A stretch of 64,000 nucleotides of DNA from Methanospirillum purgamenti (GCF_018502485.1 NZ_CP075546.1), one strand, 5' to 3'. Shown: positions 18,039 to 26,596, counted from the stretch's first letter. The notes: generated by a model not told the origin, from the sequence alone. Numbers and translations: made by a program.

Positions 18039-20693
18039 CTATCCGAAAGCTCCGTTGACTTCCTGGATAATTCCATCAATACTTACAACCAGACCTTTCT
18101 CATCCGCTACTGGTCTTCCCCGTTCACTCATAACCCTGATATGACCGAATTTATCAATAATCCGGTACTCAATCTCGTATGATTCTCCGGTCTTAATGGA
18201 TTCTTTTTTCGCCTGAATCACCCGTTGTTTATCATCCGGAAAGATAAGAGGGATGAGAGAACTTATCTGCCCAGATGCAAGTTCTTTTGCTGAGTATCCG
18301 GTAACTGATTCCAGGTGATCATTATAAAATTCCATATCTGAACCGGCAAGTGAAACCCTGAATACAATTCCTGGAATGTTCTGCGCCAGAGTCCTGAACT
18401 GCTTCTCACTCTTCTCAAGGTTTTCTCCTGCTTCAAATCGCATGATGGCGCTTCCTATCAGTGATGCACCAATTTCAACAGCACTGATCTCCTTTCTGCT
18501 CCACACCCGTTCAAAATTGGATTCAAGAAACCCGACTGCCCCCCAGATATCTTTTCTGATTCGGATGGGCACAAGTAAGATAGATTTTACTCCATATGGC
18601 TCCAGTACCCGTCGGTCTTCTTCACTGAGATCTTTTACCATGCTGTAGACCGGTTTTTCTTCGGAAAAGACAGACTGGATGACAGAGGTATCTTTTTCAC
18701 TCTTTATCCGAAGTGAAAAAGGTGACCTGGTTCTTCCTGCTACACCGGTTTTTGCATCCCATTCAAGTTCGGATTTGATAAGCTGAAGGCTGCTCGCCGG
18801 TGCTTTTTCAAGCAGACATACCTTTCCGACAGATGTTGCCTCCCCGATAAGACCAATTGTCCGGAGTGCTGCATCCTCGAATGATTTTGACTGAAGGATA
18901 TCAGAGGCTGCCCGGCTTACTGCTTCAAATATCGCGTTTTGTTTTCGGATCTCGAGTTCCATTATTTTTCTTTCGCTGATGTCGCGAAGTGTCTCAATAA
19001 TGCCAATGATCTCTCCCTGTAGGTTGTATATTGGAGCAGCTTTAATCCAAAGCCATATCCGGTTTTTTGTAACCGGGTGGAGGGTCTGAACATCAGCTGT
19101 GATCTTGTCACCGTCAATATCTGTATTATTATACCGGAACAGGATTGATTCATCCCTGCTTAATATGTAATCAGCGAGGACTGGTCTTTTTTGATGATAA
19201 AATGAGATAGCACAGGCATAGTCGGGCTTTCCGATAATGTCATTCTTTCTGGTGCCGGTTAGTTCTTCCATGGCACGGTTCCACGCTGTTACCTCTCCTT
19301 GTGCATCCAGGACAAAAACCGGATCAGGAAGAAATTCTAAAATGTCTTCAAGTCTCTGATGAGCTTCTTTGATAGTAGCTTCTGTCTTTCTTCGTTCGGT
19401 AATATCACGGGTGATTGCTAATACAACCGGTTTTCCCTGCAGGTAAAACAGGTGGGCATTCACCTCCACCGGAAGAGTCGATTTGTCTTTTCTCACCAGG
19501 TCAATTTCAAAAAAAGCCTGTTCATTTTGTCTGAATGTTTCGACAACCTCCTGAAAAAAATCCTGCATTGAAGAGGGGATGATATCAGAAAGAGAGAGGG
19601 TTAAAAACTCCTGGTACGTGTATCCGGTCATCTGGCAGGTAAGGTTGTTTACTTCCCGGAATCTGGCATGATTTAAATTTTCAGTAAGTTCCATCAGGAT
19701 AATGGCATCTTTTGCGCCCTCAAAGAGCCGGCGATATTTTTCCTCGCTCAGTGCAAGTTTTGTCTCTGCTTCAAGCCAGGCGGTAATATCACGCCATACT
19801 GAAATATAGTCAAGTATCTCACCTGATTCAGAGAGTCGGGGCGTTGTTGTGGTTTCAAACCATATCCATTTTCCTTTCAGTGTTCTGAATCTGAATGATG
19901 AGGGAAGCCGTGACCAGTTAACAGTCTGTTCATGGTTCCCATTCTGAAATCTTGGAAGATCTTCAGGATGTATAAATTCTGATATCTTCTTTTCCATCAG
20001 TTCCTGTGAGACATACCCGGTTAAGAGCTCACAAGCAGGAGAGACATATGAGATGGTTCCATCAGTCTCCCACCTGATGATCATATCATGGACACTTTCG
20101 GTAATCAGCCGGAGATTGGATTCACTGGTTCGGATTGCTTCCTGGAGTGCTCTTTTTTCTGTGACATCCTCACCGGTGATGACAAGGGCAGGACGTTCCT
20201 GGAATGATACTGATGAGATAGTAAAAAGATACAGGGTAACTTTATCTTCCCGTTCTATCCGCGCCTCTTCTGATCTGGTCTCTCCTGTCCGAATCATCCG
20301 GATTGCTGCAACAAGGTCAGGACCGAAGAGGTCGTCGAGGTGTAATGCCTCAATACTCAGATTTGATATCGCTTCTATTGTTGTATTGATCATGCGCAAA
20401 AAAGAGTCATTTGCCCACCGGATGGTCAGATCAATATTGAGAATGATGAGCATATGGGGGGAAAAATTAAGAATGGAGGACTCCGGCTGGATATCTGATA
20501 GATAGTATTTTTTCTTCTGCCCATGTTGACGCATCTCCAACTTTCCGGAAGAGACCAGATTGTCCAGGTATCGTGCTACTGTATGCCGGTGATGACCAGA
20601 CAGTCGGGAGATATCAGATATACTCAGGGATTTTTTTCCAAGAGTAAAGGTAGTAAGAATATCCTGGTTTATTTTTGAACTGCCGGAATCCAC
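18039..20693 (-). CDS. HTH-PAS-GAF multi-sensor regulator without a kinase domain
   Basis: 884 residues. The N-terminal 75 residues form a winged-helix DNA-binding domain (LSISDISRLSGHHRHTVARY then LDNLVSSGKLEMRQHGQKKK). Five PAS-like domains with PAC ends (DVTEKRA, DITAWLE, DITERRK, DISERKI) follow. A GAF domain comes next (about 595-740, EAVSRAASDILQSKSFEDAA ... LLVPIRIRKDIWGAVGFLES) and a final PAS domain ends at the stop. There is no HisKA, ATPase or receiver domain, so it should be a one-component DNA-binding sensor. The start is GTG with no ribosome-binding site; a TATA-like ATAAATCTTA lies about 20-30 bases upstream, suggesting a leaderless message. The IS element ends 84 bases upstream. 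Confidence 0.88.
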   Translation of the reverse strand: MDSGSSKINQDILTTFTLGKKSLSISDISRLSGHHRHTVARYLDNLVSSGKLEMRQHGQKKKYYLSDIQPESSILNFSPHMLIILNIDLTIRWANDSFLRMINTTIEAISNLSIEALHLDDLFGPDLVAAIRMIRTGETRSEEARIEREDKVTLYLFTISSVSFQERPALVITGEDVTEKRALQEAIRTSESNLRLITESVHDMIIRWETDGTISYVSPACELLTGYVSQELMEKKISEFIHPEDLPRFQNGNHEQTVNWSRLPSSFRFRTLKGKWIWFETTTTPRLSESGEILDYISVWRDITAWLEAETKLALSEEKYRRLFEGAKDAIILMELTENLNHARFREVNNLTCQMTGYTYQEFLTLSLSDIIPSSMQDFFQEVVETFRQNEQAFFEIDLVRKDKSTLPVEVNAHLFYLQGKPVVLAITRDITERRKTEATIKEAHQRLEDILEFLPDPVFVLDAQGEVTAWNRAMEELTGTRKNDIIGKPDYACAISFYHQKRPVLADYILSRDESILFRYNNTDIDGDKITADVQTLHPVTKNRIWLWIKAAPIYNLQGEIIGIIETLRDISERKIMELEIRKQNAIFEAVSRAASDILQSKSFEDAALRTIGLIGEATSVGKVCLLEKAPASSLQLIKSELEWDAKTGVAGRTRSPFSLRIKSEKDTSVIQSVFSEEKPVYSMVKDLSEEDRRVLEPYGVKSILLVPIRIRKDIWGAVGFLESNFERVWSRKEISAVEIGASLIGSAIMRFEAGENLEKSEKQFRTLAQNIPGIVFRVSLAGSDMEFYNDHLESVTGYSAKELASGQISSLIPLIFPDDKQRVIQAKKESIKTGESYEIEYRIIDKFGHIRVMSERGRPVADEKGLVVSIDGIIQEVNGAFG

Positions 20694-20776
20694 GATTTTA
20701 TGTTCTTGTTAATAAGATTTATTCTTTCGGCCACCTTTTTATCTGGGTTTTAATTTTACCAGGATGAATATGATAT

Positions 20777-20795
20777 CATATGTCATCGGTTAAGG
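20777..20795 (+). repeat. Left terminal inverted repeat of the IS
   Basis: The 19 bases CATATGTCATCGGTTAAGG are identical to the reverse complement of 22440-22458. The similarity stops at both edges, which fixes the element's boundary. Confidence 0.92.
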
Positions 20796-21007
20796 TAAGG
20801 TGTAACACGAATAAAAATCTCAAATAATGATTAATCCTCACTTTAGAAGAGCAAACCTTATGATTTGAATATCAATTACTTTCACTTCAGACTACCCTCA
20901 TGACACCCCAACCAGAAAAAAATGAGACGTCGCGAAAACATCGAATATTTCTTGATAGCCTAAGCTAGATAAATCGGTGAATTTTGAATTATTTTCTACT
21001 TTTATGA

Positions 21008-22336
21008 CTAATTATACAAGTTACTGGTATGAGTTTTTCTATTCCCATGAGAGGAGATAGCTCCTTCCACTATGGTCTCCCAGATCTCTCTCCAAGGCGT
21101 AGTTGTTCGAAGTCCCCGTTTTTTCTTTCCCAAATTCCGGAGTATCTGCTTTGCATTTTCCGCAAAAACGATGGCCCATGACCGCTTTTTCAGTCGTATA
21201 GCCATGGAAGGCTCTAAAATTTTCCGAGCAACCGCAAACAACTCCCGTGCAATAATAAGCCTAATAATAGGGATTCGGATGAAAATTTCAGTGATCGCAT
21301 CATTTTTAGATTTGAGTCTACCCAACAGGTTTTCGCTCTTTGTTTCTCGAAAAAGATTTTCGATATCCCACCTTGCTGCATACAGAATTGCCACATCTCT
21401 TCCTGCAAGATCTTCTTCAGAAATATTCGTGAAGTAAGTAAGATATTGTTCTGTTTTTTCGTTATATATGGCAATAAATCTCATATCCAAGGATTTTTTA
21501 GTTTTCTTATTATTACTTGAGAAATACCTCACTGTAACGCTTGCATCGATATCAAGTCTATAGGATCTGACGATTTCAATGGCTTTCTGGATATCCTGGC
21601 CGATCATTTTCGTTCTCATTTTTTCGGGAATGTCTAAACCTACGGAAACCACTTCAGCCCTTGTGTTTGATTTTATTCTTGTAACAAAAGATCCGCCATA
21701 ATCTCCTATTTTAGCAAAGACATCGAATTTAAAGAAACCTCGATCCATCAACAATAACATGCCATTTACCCAAGGTCCTATGCTGAGAGTTTTTGCATCA
21801 TTGGTTTTCTCCGGGAAAAACTTTACAGAACAGGGGCCATTACATACTACACTCAACAATACAGAAACTTTAATCCCTGCCGATATTCTTCGTGTTCGTG
21901 TTGCTGGGTATTTATTTGCCAGAAATGAATGAACTCTCACGATTGTATTGTCCTTTATCAGTACATCATTAAAAGTTCGCAAATATCCCTTTAATTCAGT
22001 ATTAACTCCTTTCATTTGATAGGAAATGTAATTCTCAAGACATTTGTCCACAAATGCAAGGGCTTCGTAACTGAACCGATCATAAAAACTACTGTATACA
22101 ACTTTTTTCTCTTGATCTACGATGGAATTGTAGATTCTGTGAAATTTGCTAATTGAAGGTTCTTCTTTTGAGTAAAAACCGAATATTAGTGTTAAAAGAA
22201 ATTCTACGGGATATATTTTCCTGGAACGGATGATAAATCCGGAATCCACAGCCGCGCAGGCGATTTCTTGAAAAGAGATCAATTCGGTCAGTTTTTCGGC
22301 AAATTTGCGAGAATTTATGCCTAAATCTAGTTCCAT
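21008..22336 (-). CDS. IS4-family DDE transposase
   Basis: 442 residues, full length. The DDE catalytic triad is recognisable: first Asp in LIKDNTIVRVH, second Asp in LLLMDRGFFKFDVF, and Glu within YAARWDIENLFRETKSE. The last motif fits the IS4 signature Y-(2)-R-(3)-E-(6)-K exactly. The catalytic sequence is uninterrupted, so the enzyme is probably active. ATG 22336 is preferred over an in-frame TTG 6 bases upstream. The gene fills most of the insertion sequence, with the start near the right inverted repeat. Confidence 0.95.
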   Translation of the reverse strand: MELDLGINSRKFAEKLTELISFQEIACAAVDSGFIIRSRKIYPVEFLLTLIFGFYSKEEPSISKFHRIYNSIVDQEKKVVYSSFYDRFSYEALAFVDKCLENYISYQMKGVNTELKGYLRTFNDVLIKDNTIVRVHSFLANKYPATRTRRISAGIKVSVLLSVVCNGPCSVKFFPEKTNDAKTLSIGPWVNGMLLLMDRGFFKFDVFAKIGDYGGSFVTRIKSNTRAEVVSVGLDIPEKMRTKMIGQDIQKAIEIVRSYRLDIDASVTVRYFSSNNKKTKKSLDMRFIAIYNEKTEQYLTYFTNISEEDLAGRDVAILYAARWDIENLFRETKSENLLGRLKSKNDAITEIFIRIPIIRLIIARELFAVARKILEPSMAIRLKKRSWAIVFAENAKQILRNLGKKKRGLRTTTPWREIWETIVEGAISSHGNRKTHTSNLYN

Positions 22337-22439
22337 GACCAATTTGCCGGGGAAGTATATAAACCAGACGTTTGGTACGCGTGAAAATTTTAAAATTAGA
22401 TCCGAAATATGGAAAAATGATTATGTAAAATGTGATATT

Positions 22440-22458
22440 CCTTAACCGATGACATATG
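22440..22458 (-). repeat. Right terminal inverted repeat of the IS
   Basis: The reverse complement reads CATATGTCATCGGTTAAGG, a perfect match over 19 bases to the left end at 20777. Confidence 0.92.
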
Positions 22459-22680
22459 TATGATATGCTCATGTGTGTGGGACTTGTTCTCACTGCCTTG
22501 AGCCGGAGTCTGCTCTGAACGCAAAATCACACACACAAACGAACAGGGGACAATATTACTTCACTTTGAACATGTGTTCTCCGGGATACGAGAACGATAC
22601 CCTTCCTTAATACCCCTGTTTCATGAGGTGATGTCTTTTCTTCTCTGACCTTATCTGAAATTATCAGAGATTTTCTTATT

Positions 22681-22714
22681 AAAAAAAAAGGTTTGAACAC
22701 CTACTCGTTGTAGG
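22681..22714 (-). terminator. Stem-loop plus T-run terminator of the receiver-kinase gene
   Basis: On the minus strand, a 5-bp stem CCTAC...GTAGG with loop AACGA starts 4 bases after the stop codon at 22718. After TGTTCAAACC it is followed by nine T's. It marks the 3' end of the REC-kinase hybrid transcript. Confidence 0.55.
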
Positions 22715-22717
22715 AGA

Positions 22718-24031
22718 TCAGGGTCTTGTGATATCTGATGCAAACCGGATGGATCCTTCTGGTATTGCAATTTCGTACCTGGTTCCATGTCCGGGAACTC
22801 CGGTCTCGGCGATAGTAAGACCGCTCATCTTAAGCACTTCCCTGACCAGGTAAAGGGGAGGGAGGATGTTGAGCCCTTCTTCGACAGAAAAGATCCTCTC
22901 CTTATCATTTTCGGGTATACCCTGACCATCATTCTCGAGAAATAATGAGTACCCGTTTTCAGTCACGTGAAATGAGAACCGAATCTCTCCTGCCTTTAGG
23001 CTTGGATCCTGTAATGCAAGGACGATATCGGTCATGATGGTTCCAAGACAGGAATCAACATATACCTCAATGTCCTCCGGAATCAGGTTTTCATATCTGA
23101 TTGCCTGCGTGCGAATAGTGGTGATAGCTGAGTGGATAAGATTTCTTACTGGTTGCCAGGTCCGTTGTCCTGATCCTGATCTGATATAGGATTGTGTATT
23201 TAAGAGAGTGGTCACCGCGTTCTTCATCAAATGGTATGCACCTTTCACCGTTTCACTTGAATCAGGCCGGTTTTCATCATACTCTGCCAGGAGATCAGCA
23301 GATTGTTTTACCTGTGTATTGGTTATTTGCCTGAGCGCAGCAGAGAGAGTTTCAATTTTTTCAGTTGTGGCATGTAATGCAGTTTCCAGTCTCCCCCGCT
23401 CAAGGTTTTTCAGGTGCAGTGATTCATTTGTCTTCTCAAGATCTTCGATCAATTTCTGCAATTGAGCGTTCGTGTAATGAAGGCGCTCGTGAGCTACCTG
23501 CAGTTCACTATTGTTTTTCACTGCCGTCTCATAGGTGGAGAGAAGAATATTGAGGATCTGCATCCTGCTTGAGGCGATGGTGTGCACTTCACTCGAGAAC
23601 ACCACATCCAGAGGCTGGTATGATTCTTCATTTTTTGGGTGTTCTTTTGCCTGCATGATACTGGCAATTCGTGAAAAGATATACTCCGGATCATAAGGTT
23701 TGATGATGAAGTTATCAGCACCAGCCTCAAGGCCCTTGATAACATCGACCGGACTATACAGGTGTGTTACAAGAATTATCGGGATATCAGAAGATTTTTC
23801 GTCTTTTTTCACCGTTTTGCAGAGTGTATACCCATCCATGTCCGGCATCATAACATCGGTCAGGATGATGTCTGGCTTTTTTTCTTGGATTCTTTCAATT
23901 GCTTCATATCCATTGTTTGCAACCGTAACCTGATGCCCTTTCTTCTCAAGAAGGTGCCTGAGATACTCTGCCTGTGTTCGGTTGTCTTCAACAATCAGGA
24001 TATGTAATGATGAGTCAGGACTTGATGTCAT
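22718..24031 (-). CDS. Receiver-coiled coil-ATPase hybrid (response regulator with kinase-like C terminus)
   Basis: About 437 residues from ATG 24031; a TTG 30 bases upstream is the alternative. The N-terminal receiver domain has IVEDN, the phospho-acceptor Asp in ILTDVMMPDMDG, the Thr in ILVTHL and Lys in FIIKPYD. About 80 residues of coiled coil follow (YTNAQLQKLIEDLEKTNESL). The C-terminal part resembles a histidine-kinase ATPase domain with LENDGQGIPENDKERIF and GLNILPPLYLVREVL. There the usual 'GTGLGL' loop is altered and no H-box His is evident. It may act as a partner or ATP-binding output for other kinases. Confidence 0.82.
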   Translation of the reverse strand: MTSSPDSSLHILIVEDNRTQAEYLRHLLEKKGHQVTVANNGYEAIERIQEKKPDIILTDVMMPDMDGYTLCKTVKKDEKSSDIPIILVTHLYSPVDVIKGLEAGADNFIIKPYDPEYIFSRIASIMQAKEHPKNEESYQPLDVVFSSEVHTIASSRMQILNILLSTYETAVKNNSELQVAHERLHYTNAQLQKLIEDLEKTNESLHLKNLERGRLETALHATTEKIETLSAALRQITNTQVKQSADLLAEYDENRPDSSETVKGAYHLMKNAVTTLLNTQSYIRSGSGQRTWQPVRNLIHSAITTIRTQAIRYENLIPEDIEVYVDSCLGTIMTDIVLALQDPSLKAGEIRFSFHVTENGYSLFLENDGQGIPENDKERIFSVEEGLNILPPLYLVREVLKMSGLTIAETGVPGHGTRYEIAIPEGSIRFASDITRP

Positions 24032-24157
24032 ACCGGTTTGGTTCCCATCTGCTCTGTTCAAAATTCATGACGTGATACCACATCAAGCTGATGATTCTAC
24101 ACTGCATAACTCATAATTGATATATGGATTGTTCAGAAGAACAATTTTGTTTATTGA

Positions 24158-24184
24158 GATGAGAATAGAGGGGTGTTTCTCATC
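24158..24184 (-). other. 3' stem-loop of SLOG cassette A
   Basis: Perfect 8-bp stem GATGAGAA/TTCTCATC with an 11-base loop that reads ACACCCCTCTA on the gene's strand, 41 bases past the stop of SLOG gene A. Equivalent stems with C-rich loops follow genes B and C. A second perfect 7-bp stem (ATTGTTC/GAACAAT, 24128-24145) lies just beyond. It could be a terminator or an RNA-binding element; no long T-run follows. Confidence 0.6.
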
Positions 24185-24225
24185 CAGGTGATAACTGAGG
24201 AGATCTAAAGAATAGATGTCAGGAT

Positions 24226-24636
24226 TTAATAGGGGGATGGAATTGCACCGGGATAGAATGTCTCAGTCTCAGATCGTCCCTCAAATCCACCAACGCTTTT
24301 TATCACAAGGTTGTTGGCTTTTGCTTCAGTGATCAGGTTTTTGGATTCTTTGCTGATCCCATTTGAAAGAACAAGCAGGTGGGTCCCATATTCAGCCATC
24401 TGAGAGTCTCTCACAAAGGTTGCTGCATTGATATGGCTCTGAAAATCCGGAGCAAATTCCTTGAATTTGATTCCGTGCTCTTCTGCATATCGCTTGGTGT
24501 ACATATCAACGCCCATTGACCCGCCGGATATGATCTCATCTACGCCACCAATCTCAGAGATGAACTTATTGATTTCTGCATATACGAGGTCTTTTCTTTC
24601 GCAGGTCCGAAGTCCGGAAACGATGAGTTTTTTCAT
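24226..24636 (-). CDS. SLOG-family (DUF2493) protein A
   Basis: 136-residue single-domain Rossmann-like protein of the SLOG superfamily (YspA/DUF2493 type). Members of this superfamily bind nucleotide-like ligands or act on them. Key parts are LIVSGLRTCERKDLV near the start, the glycine-rich turn EIISGGSMGVDMYTKRYAEE (about 35-55), RDSQMAEYGTHLLVLSNG and ITEAKANN. ATG 24636 rather than 24642 is chosen because AGGAGAGA then has normal spacing and the same MKKLIV start is shared by genes B and C. The gene is monocistronic. Function unknown. Confidence 0.85.
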   Translation of the reverse strand: MKKLIVSGLRTCERKDLVYAEINKFISEIGGVDEIISGGSMGVDMYTKRYAEEHGIKFKEFAPDFQSHINAATFVRDSQMAEYGTHLLVLSNGISKESKNLITEAKANNLVIKSVGGFEGRSETETFYPGAIPSPY

Positions 24637-24663
24637 GGTCATTCTCTCCTTTGAATTGTTATT

Positions 24664-24692
24664 TCACCAGCACCAGGATGCCAGGTGTGAAC
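24664..24692 (-). promoter_or_regulatory. Conserved 29-nt leader block of SLOG cassette A
   Basis: On the gene's strand it runs GTTCACACCTGGCATCCTGG then TGCTGGTGA. The same block without gaps precedes genes B and C. A TATA-like TTTTATAC (24711-24718) lies about 25 bases upstream, so the block should start at or near the transcription start and form the first part of the untranslated leader. The CACC/GGTG halves could pair as a small hairpin. Confidence 0.6.
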
Positions 24693-24736
24693 AAACATCC
24701 TTGCATTTGTGTATAAAAATAGGTATTTTTTAGGGT

Positions 24737-25233
24737 CGACATATAGCATAGTATTAAGATATAAATTTTTGTTCTTTGAAAAATCCATCAATGATTCAGG
24801 ACCGAGCTGGGAACCTTATCTGTATTTCGTTTACATGGATCGGCACTGCATAGGTTCGGTCATAGTATACGAAGGATCATAGATTGTTCGATGTAAACCT
24901 GCTGTGAAAGCACAGGATATGTCCATTGTTTATAGCAATAGTCCTTAGTTTCATTGTGATTGCTGCCGGGTAGAGGATTTGGAATGTTTTTGGAATGATG
25001 CGAACATTCATAGCACGCAGCCTCTCCTCTGCCTTTCAAAAAAAATTTCAGAATGATGCTGCTTAAAAAAGTCAAATTGAGCGGAATTTATGTTTATAGT
25101 GCCTTAATAAAACTTTTTGGAATAATCGGATAGAAAAGAAGATTATTCAAAGGCGTGCACTCAAAATGCACTACATAGTTTAAGCGAATTTTCGGAATTA
25201 TTTCGAAAAGATTCGCATTATGCTATAATGAAA
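24737..25233. other. Non-coding spacer between SLOG cassettes A and B
   Basis: About 500 bases, mostly AT-rich, between the promoter of gene A and the 3' stem-loops of gene B. A short stem CATTAT/ATAATG (25216-25230) lies at the B end. Only short open frames are present, none with a start, ribosome site and coding character together. I see no gene here. Confidence 0.5.
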
Positions 25234-25262
25234 ACATGAGAAAAGGAGGGTGTATCTCATGT
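25234..25262 (-). other. 3' stem-loop of SLOG cassette B
   Basis: Perfect 8-bp stem ACATGAGA/TCTCATGT with a 13-base loop reading TACACCCTCCTTT on the gene's strand, 40 bases past the stop of gene B. Stem core (TGAGA/TCTCA), loop type and distance all match the element after gene A. Confidence 0.6.
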
Positions 25263-25301
25263 CAGGTAATAGAGATCTTAAGTTATGGTTGTAATGTAGG
25301 A

Positions 25302-25712
25302 TTAGTACAGGGATGGAATTACGCCTGCATGGAATGTCTCTGATTCAGAGCGTCCTTCAAATCCTCCGACACTTTTGATCTGAAGATTGTTTGCCCGAGC
25401 TTCGGTGATCAGATTCTTTGACTCCTTGCTGATACCGTTTGAGAGAACAAGCAGGTGCGATGCATATTCGGCCATTTGTGAATCTCTGATGAAGGTCGCT
25501 GCGTTGATGTGGCTCTGGAAATCAGGGGCAAATTCTTTGAACTTGATCCCATGTTCCTGTGCATATTGTTTGGTGAACTGGTCAACACCATTTGATCCAC
25601 CGGATATTATCTCGTCAACTCCACCTACTTCAGAGATGTATTTGGAAATTTCTGCATATACGAGGTCTTTTCTTTCGCAGGTCCGAAGTCCTGTAACAAT
25701 GAGTTTTTTCAT
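25302..25712 (-). CDS. SLOG-family (DUF2493) protein B
   Basis: 136-residue paralogue of SLOG protein A, very similar along its whole length: LIVTGLRTCERKDLV, EIISGGSNGVDQFTKQYAQE, HINAATFIRDSQMAEYASHL and SVGGFEGRSESETFHAG. Differences are scattered substitutions with no gaps, typical of an old tandem duplication under selection. The start at 25712 follows GGAGAGAATGACC, as in gene A. It has its own TATA box, leader block and 3' stem-loop. Function unknown. Confidence 0.85.
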   Translation of the reverse strand: MKKLIVTGLRTCERKDLVYAEISKYISEVGGVDEIISGGSNGVDQFTKQYAQEHGIKFKEFAPDFQSHINAATFIRDSQMAEYASHLLVLSNGISKESKNLITEARANNLQIKSVGGFEGRSESETFHAGVIPSLY

Positions 25713-25739
25713 GGTCATTCTCTCCACATGTTCGTTGTG

Positions 25740-25768
25740 TCACCAGCTCCGGGTTACCACAAGTGAAC
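25740..25768 (-). promoter_or_regulatory. Conserved 29-nt leader block of SLOG cassette B
   Basis: On the gene's strand it reads GTTCACTTGTGGTAACCCGG then AGCTGGTGA, aligned without gaps to the blocks before genes A and C. TATA-like GTTAAATAC (25787-25795) lies about 25 bases upstream. The centre is the most diverged of the three, while both ends are kept. Confidence 0.6.
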
Positions 25769-25808
25769 ACATATGCTTGTATTCATGTATTTAACTAGGT
25801 TATTTTTA

Positions 25809-26047
25809 AGATGTACAAATTGCATATATTTTAATATATGTATGCAGCCCGTTTCAATAATTTTCTCATCACAAATCTGCAATTATCAGTCAGTTTAAAA
25901 ATATGATGGCAATTTCCTTACTTTATCTCGTTGGTTTTTTGACCTGGTGAGATCGATCCTATGGATGGATGATGGATTATATCCAGAATTTCACAGAGTT
26001 GATGAAATCTGAATATTATGACGGATTATCAGTCAGAAGAGATAAAG
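25809..26047. other. Non-coding spacer between SLOG cassettes B and C
   Basis: About 240 bases, AT-rich, between the promoter of B and the 3' stem-loop of C. No convincing gene or repeat was found beyond a weak TTATC/GATAA pairing near 26025-26046. Confidence 0.45.
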
Positions 26048-26072
26048 TATGAGAAGGGGGGATTTTCTCATA
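26048..26072 (-). other. 3' stem-loop of SLOG cassette C
   Basis: Perfect 8-bp stem TATGAGAA/TTCTCATA with a 9-base C-rich loop (AATCCCCCC on the gene's strand), 56 bases past the stop of gene C. It shares the TGAGA/TCTCA core with the elements after A and B. Confidence 0.6.
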
Positions 26073-26127
26073 TTTGAGGGAGGTATTGGGTGAACATATC
26101 TGAGGGATGGAGGAATTCCCTCAGGCA

Positions 26128-26541
26128 TTAGTAGAATGTTCCGGGGTATGCTCCGGCGTACCCTGTTTCCTGTTCAGACATTCCTTTGAATACGCCGATC
26201 GTCTTAATGGTGAGGCGGTTTTTACGTGCCTCTTCGATGAGGTTTAATGATTCCTTGCTGATTCCGTTTGACAGGACAAGCAGGTGTGTCCCATACTCTA
26301 CCATCCGGGCGTCCCGGATGAAACTTGCTGCATTTATATGGCTTTGCCAGTCTGGCACAAACTCCACATGTTTAATTCCATTTTCTTGTGCATATTCCTT
26401 GGCCAGAAGGTCAACGCCCTCCATACCTCCGGAAATGATCTCGTCTACGCCACCAATCTCTGCAATATATTTTGAGATCTCAGTAAAGACGATATCTTTC
26501 CGTTTACAGGTTCGAAGTCCTGAAACGATGAGTTTCTTCAT
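26128..26541 (-). CDS. SLOG-family (DUF2493) protein C
   Basis: 137-residue third SLOG paralogue, more diverged than A and B: LIVSGLRTCKRKDIV, EIISGGMEGVDLLAKEYAQE, HINAASFIRDARMVEYGTHL and TIGVFKGMSEQETGYAGAYP. The ligand-loop glycines and the RD pair are retained. The start at 26541 is the ATG shared with A and B; the codon 6 bases earlier is TTG. The leader reads AAAGGAATGATTGACC before the start. Function unknown. Confidence 0.85.
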   Translation of the reverse strand: MKKLIVSGLRTCKRKDIVFTEISKYIAEIGGVDEIISGGMEGVDLLAKEYAQENGIKHVEFVPDWQSHINAASFIRDARMVEYGTHLLVLSNGISKESLNLIEEARKNRLTIKTIGVFKGMSEQETGYAGAYPGTFY

Positions 26542-26567
26542 GGTCAATCATTCCTTTGTCCGCCGTG

Positions 26568-26596
26568 TCATCAGCACCAGGATGCCACAGGTGAAC
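26568..26596 (-). promoter_or_regulatory. Conserved 29-nt leader block of SLOG cassette C
   Basis: On the gene's strand it reads GTTCACCTGTGGCATCCTGG then TGCTGATGA, differing from block A at 4 of 29 positions. An AT-rich TATA-like TATTAATAATC lies about 25 bases upstream. Confidence 0.6.

Larger units (their letters stand above)
20777..22458. mobile_element. Intact IS4-type insertion sequence, 1682 bp
   Basis: The element is bounded by perfect 19-bp terminal inverted repeats, CATATGTCATCGGTTAAGG at 20777-20795 and its reverse complement at 22440-22458. Each is flanked by the 8-bp duplication TATGATAT. It contains one complete transposase gene. About 210 bases between the left repeat and the transposase stop are non-coding. 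It sits between the HTH-PAS regulator gene and the receiver-kinase gene, so it interrupts no recognisable gene but may change the regulator's upstream region. I cannot name the exact element. Confidence 0.93.
20769..22466. repeat. 8-bp target-site duplication flanking the IS element
   Basis: TATGATAT occurs directly outside both ends of the insertion sequence, at 20769-20776 and 22459-22466. The bases beyond differ (A on the left, G on the right), so the duplication is exactly 8 bp. A perfect duplication indicates a simple, fairly recent transposition into a non-coding site. Confidence 0.9.

Noticed and set aside
22467..22610. TGTGTGTG ... CACACACAC inverted motif near 22470-22540 as a possible small RNA
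   Set aside because: Loop over 40 bases with poor pairing inside, and no promoter or terminator, so not supported.
24860..25075. 71-residue minus-strand frame in the SLOG spacer
   Set aside because: No ribosome site, promoter or recognisable domain, and it lies in AT-rich sequence where open frames of this size arise by chance.
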